DNA from: Alphaproteobacteria bacterium
Lineage (GTDB): Bacteria; Pseudomonadota; Alphaproteobacteria; Rhodospirillales; Rhodospirillaceae
Length of the DNA: 6,211 nucleotides
Direction of reading: 5' to 3'
NCBI GenBank assembly: GCA_015228695.1
Contig: JADGDA010000150.1
Location: forward strand, 1 to 6,211
Shown here: one piece after another, positions 5,327 to 6,211 of the stretch
Layout: each line of letters begins with the position of its first letter
How positions within the stretch are numbered: the stretch's first letter is position 1
Position numbers and translations under genes: made by a program
Notes under the pieces: model-generated
Told to the model about the DNA's origin: nothing
What the model saw: only the letters and a program-made list of their open reading frames with translations
Databases searched by the model: none

Positions 5327-6211
5327 ATGACCTCCCCCTCCCTGAACACCTATCGCGCCGGTCCCGACGAGCGCGGCCACTTCGGCATCTACGGCGGGCG
5401 GTACGTGGCCGAGACGCTGATGCCGCTCGTTCTCGACGTGGAGCGGTTCTACCTCGCGGCCAAGGCCGATCCCGCCTACCGGTCCGAGATAGAGCGCTAT
5501 TTCCGGCACTACGTCGGCCGCCCGAGCCCGCTCTATTTCGCCGAGCGGCTCACCGCGCACCTGGGGGGGGCCAGGGTCTATCTCAAGCGCGAGGACCTGA
5601 ACCACACCGGCGCCCACAAGATCAACAACTGCATCGGCCAGATCCTGCTCGCCAAGCGCATGGGCAAGACCCGGATCATCGCCGAGACCGGCGCCGGGCA
5701 GCACGGGGTCGCCACCGCCACGGTCTGCGCCTTGTTCGGGCTGTCGTGCGTGATCTACATGGGGGCGACGGACATCGAGCGGCAGGCCCCCAACGTTTTC
5801 CGCATGAAGCTTCTCGGCGCGGAGGTCCGCCCGGTGACCGCCGGGGCCGCCACCCTGAAGGACGCCATGAACGACGCCCTCCGCGACTGGGTGACCAACG
5901 TGGACGACACCTATTACCTGATCGGCACCGCCGCCGGTCCCCATCCCTATCCGGCCATGGTCCGCGACTTCCAGTCGGTGATCGGGACGGAGACCCGCGA
6001 GCAGATCATGGAACTGGAAGGCCGCCTGCCCGACACCCTGGTGGCCTGCATCGGCGGAGGCTCCAATGCCATCGGCCTGTTCCATCCGTTCCTGGACGAC
6101 GCCTCGGTGCGCATCATCGGGGTGGAGGCGGCGGGGCTCGGCATCGAAACCGGCAAGCACGCCGCCTCCATGACCGGAGGCCGTCCCGGAGTCCTCCACG
6201 GCAACCGCACC
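5327..6211 (+). CDS. trpB: Tryptophan synthase beta chain TrpB (3' truncated by the window edge)
   Basis: TrpB is the PLP-dependent beta subunit that condenses indole, channelled from TrpA, with serine to give tryptophan in the cytoplasm. The frame is open from the ATG at 5327 to the last base, giving 295 of about 400 expected residues. The N-terminal block ERGHFGIYGGRYVAETLMPL is typical of the family. The PLP lysine is K98 in NHTGAHKINN (Salmonella Lys87), the catalytic glutamate is E120 in AETGAGQHG (Salmonella Glu109), and the phosphate-binding loop is GGGSNA at 243-248. C-terminal residues equivalent to Salmonella Asp305 and Ser377 lie beyond the edge. The start fits the family N-terminus, though no strong ribosome binding site is visible (only a weak GGGTA at 5313-5317). 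The gap of 22 nt after the chemoreceptor stop holds no terminator, so readthrough from upstream is possible. An 8-G run at 5573-5580 lies in frame within the gene. trpF, a common alphaproteobacterial neighbour, is not immediately upstream. Confidence 0.97.
   Translation, partial: MTSPSLNTYRAGPDERGHFGIYGGRYVAETLMPLVLDVERFYLAAKADPAYRSEIERYFRHYVGRPSPLYFAERLTAHLGGARVYLKREDLNHTGAHKINNCIGQILLAKRMGKTRIIAETGAGQHGVATATVCALFGLSCVIYMGATDIERQAPNVFRMKLLGAEVRPVTAGAATLKDAMNDALRDWVTNVDDTYYLIGTAAGPHPYPAMVRDFQSVIGTETREQIMELEGRLPDTLVACIGGGSNAIGLFHPFLDDASVRIIGVEAAGLGIETGKHAASMTGGRPGVLHGNRT

Noticed and set aside
4120..5349. A 409-codon minus-strand open frame opposite the chemoreceptor
   Set aside because: The product is Gly/Asp/Leu/Arg-rich and repetitive, as expected from antisense reading of the Ala/Glu-rich coiled coil. 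The plus-strand receptor explains the DNA.
5279..6199. A 306-codon minus-strand open frame opposite trpB
   Set aside because: The plus strand encodes TrpB with all the expected active-site motifs over the same stretch, and the antisense product has no family resemblance.

Overview
The window is a G+C-rich stretch (about two-thirds G+C by eye) of ordinary-looking bacterial chromosome. The MurA and TrpB sequences, the PAS-GGDEF-EAL architecture and the chemoreceptor style suggest an alphaproteobacterium, plausibly a free-living motile member of the Rhodospirillales. That placement is an impression from sequence style, not the result of a search. I found no tRNA, rRNA, CRISPR array, insertion sequence or phage gene.

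Layout from left to right: (1) the 3' part of murA, a peptidoglycan precursor enzyme, on + and cut by the left edge; (2) after a 2-nt gap, a complete 715-residue cytoplasmic PAS-PAS-coiled coil-GGDEF-EAL protein that should make and/or break c-di-GMP; (3) on the opposite strand, converging with one base between the stop codons, a small exported protein of unknown function (178 residues with the start chosen here); (4) a 172-nt divergent intergenic region with candidate promoters facing both ways; (5) a complete 564-residue transmembrane methyl-accepting chemotaxis protein on +; (6) after 22 nt, trpB (tryptophan synthase beta chain) on +, cut by the right edge.

The genes do not form one pathway. 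Housekeeping genes at both ends (murA, trpB) each sit directly beside a signalling gene on the same strand, with gaps too short for a terminator. The c-di-GMP protein may therefore be co-transcribed with murA, and trpB may depend partly on chemoreceptor transcription or on a promoter inside that gene. The exported protein and the chemoreceptor share a divergent control region.

The most notable details are an Asp-to-Asn change in the metal-binding DDFG motif of an otherwise complete EAL domain, an apparently gap-free tandem duplication of the two PAS domains, and the missing proline in the chemoreceptor HAMP domain. I see no convincing evidence of a wholly new system.
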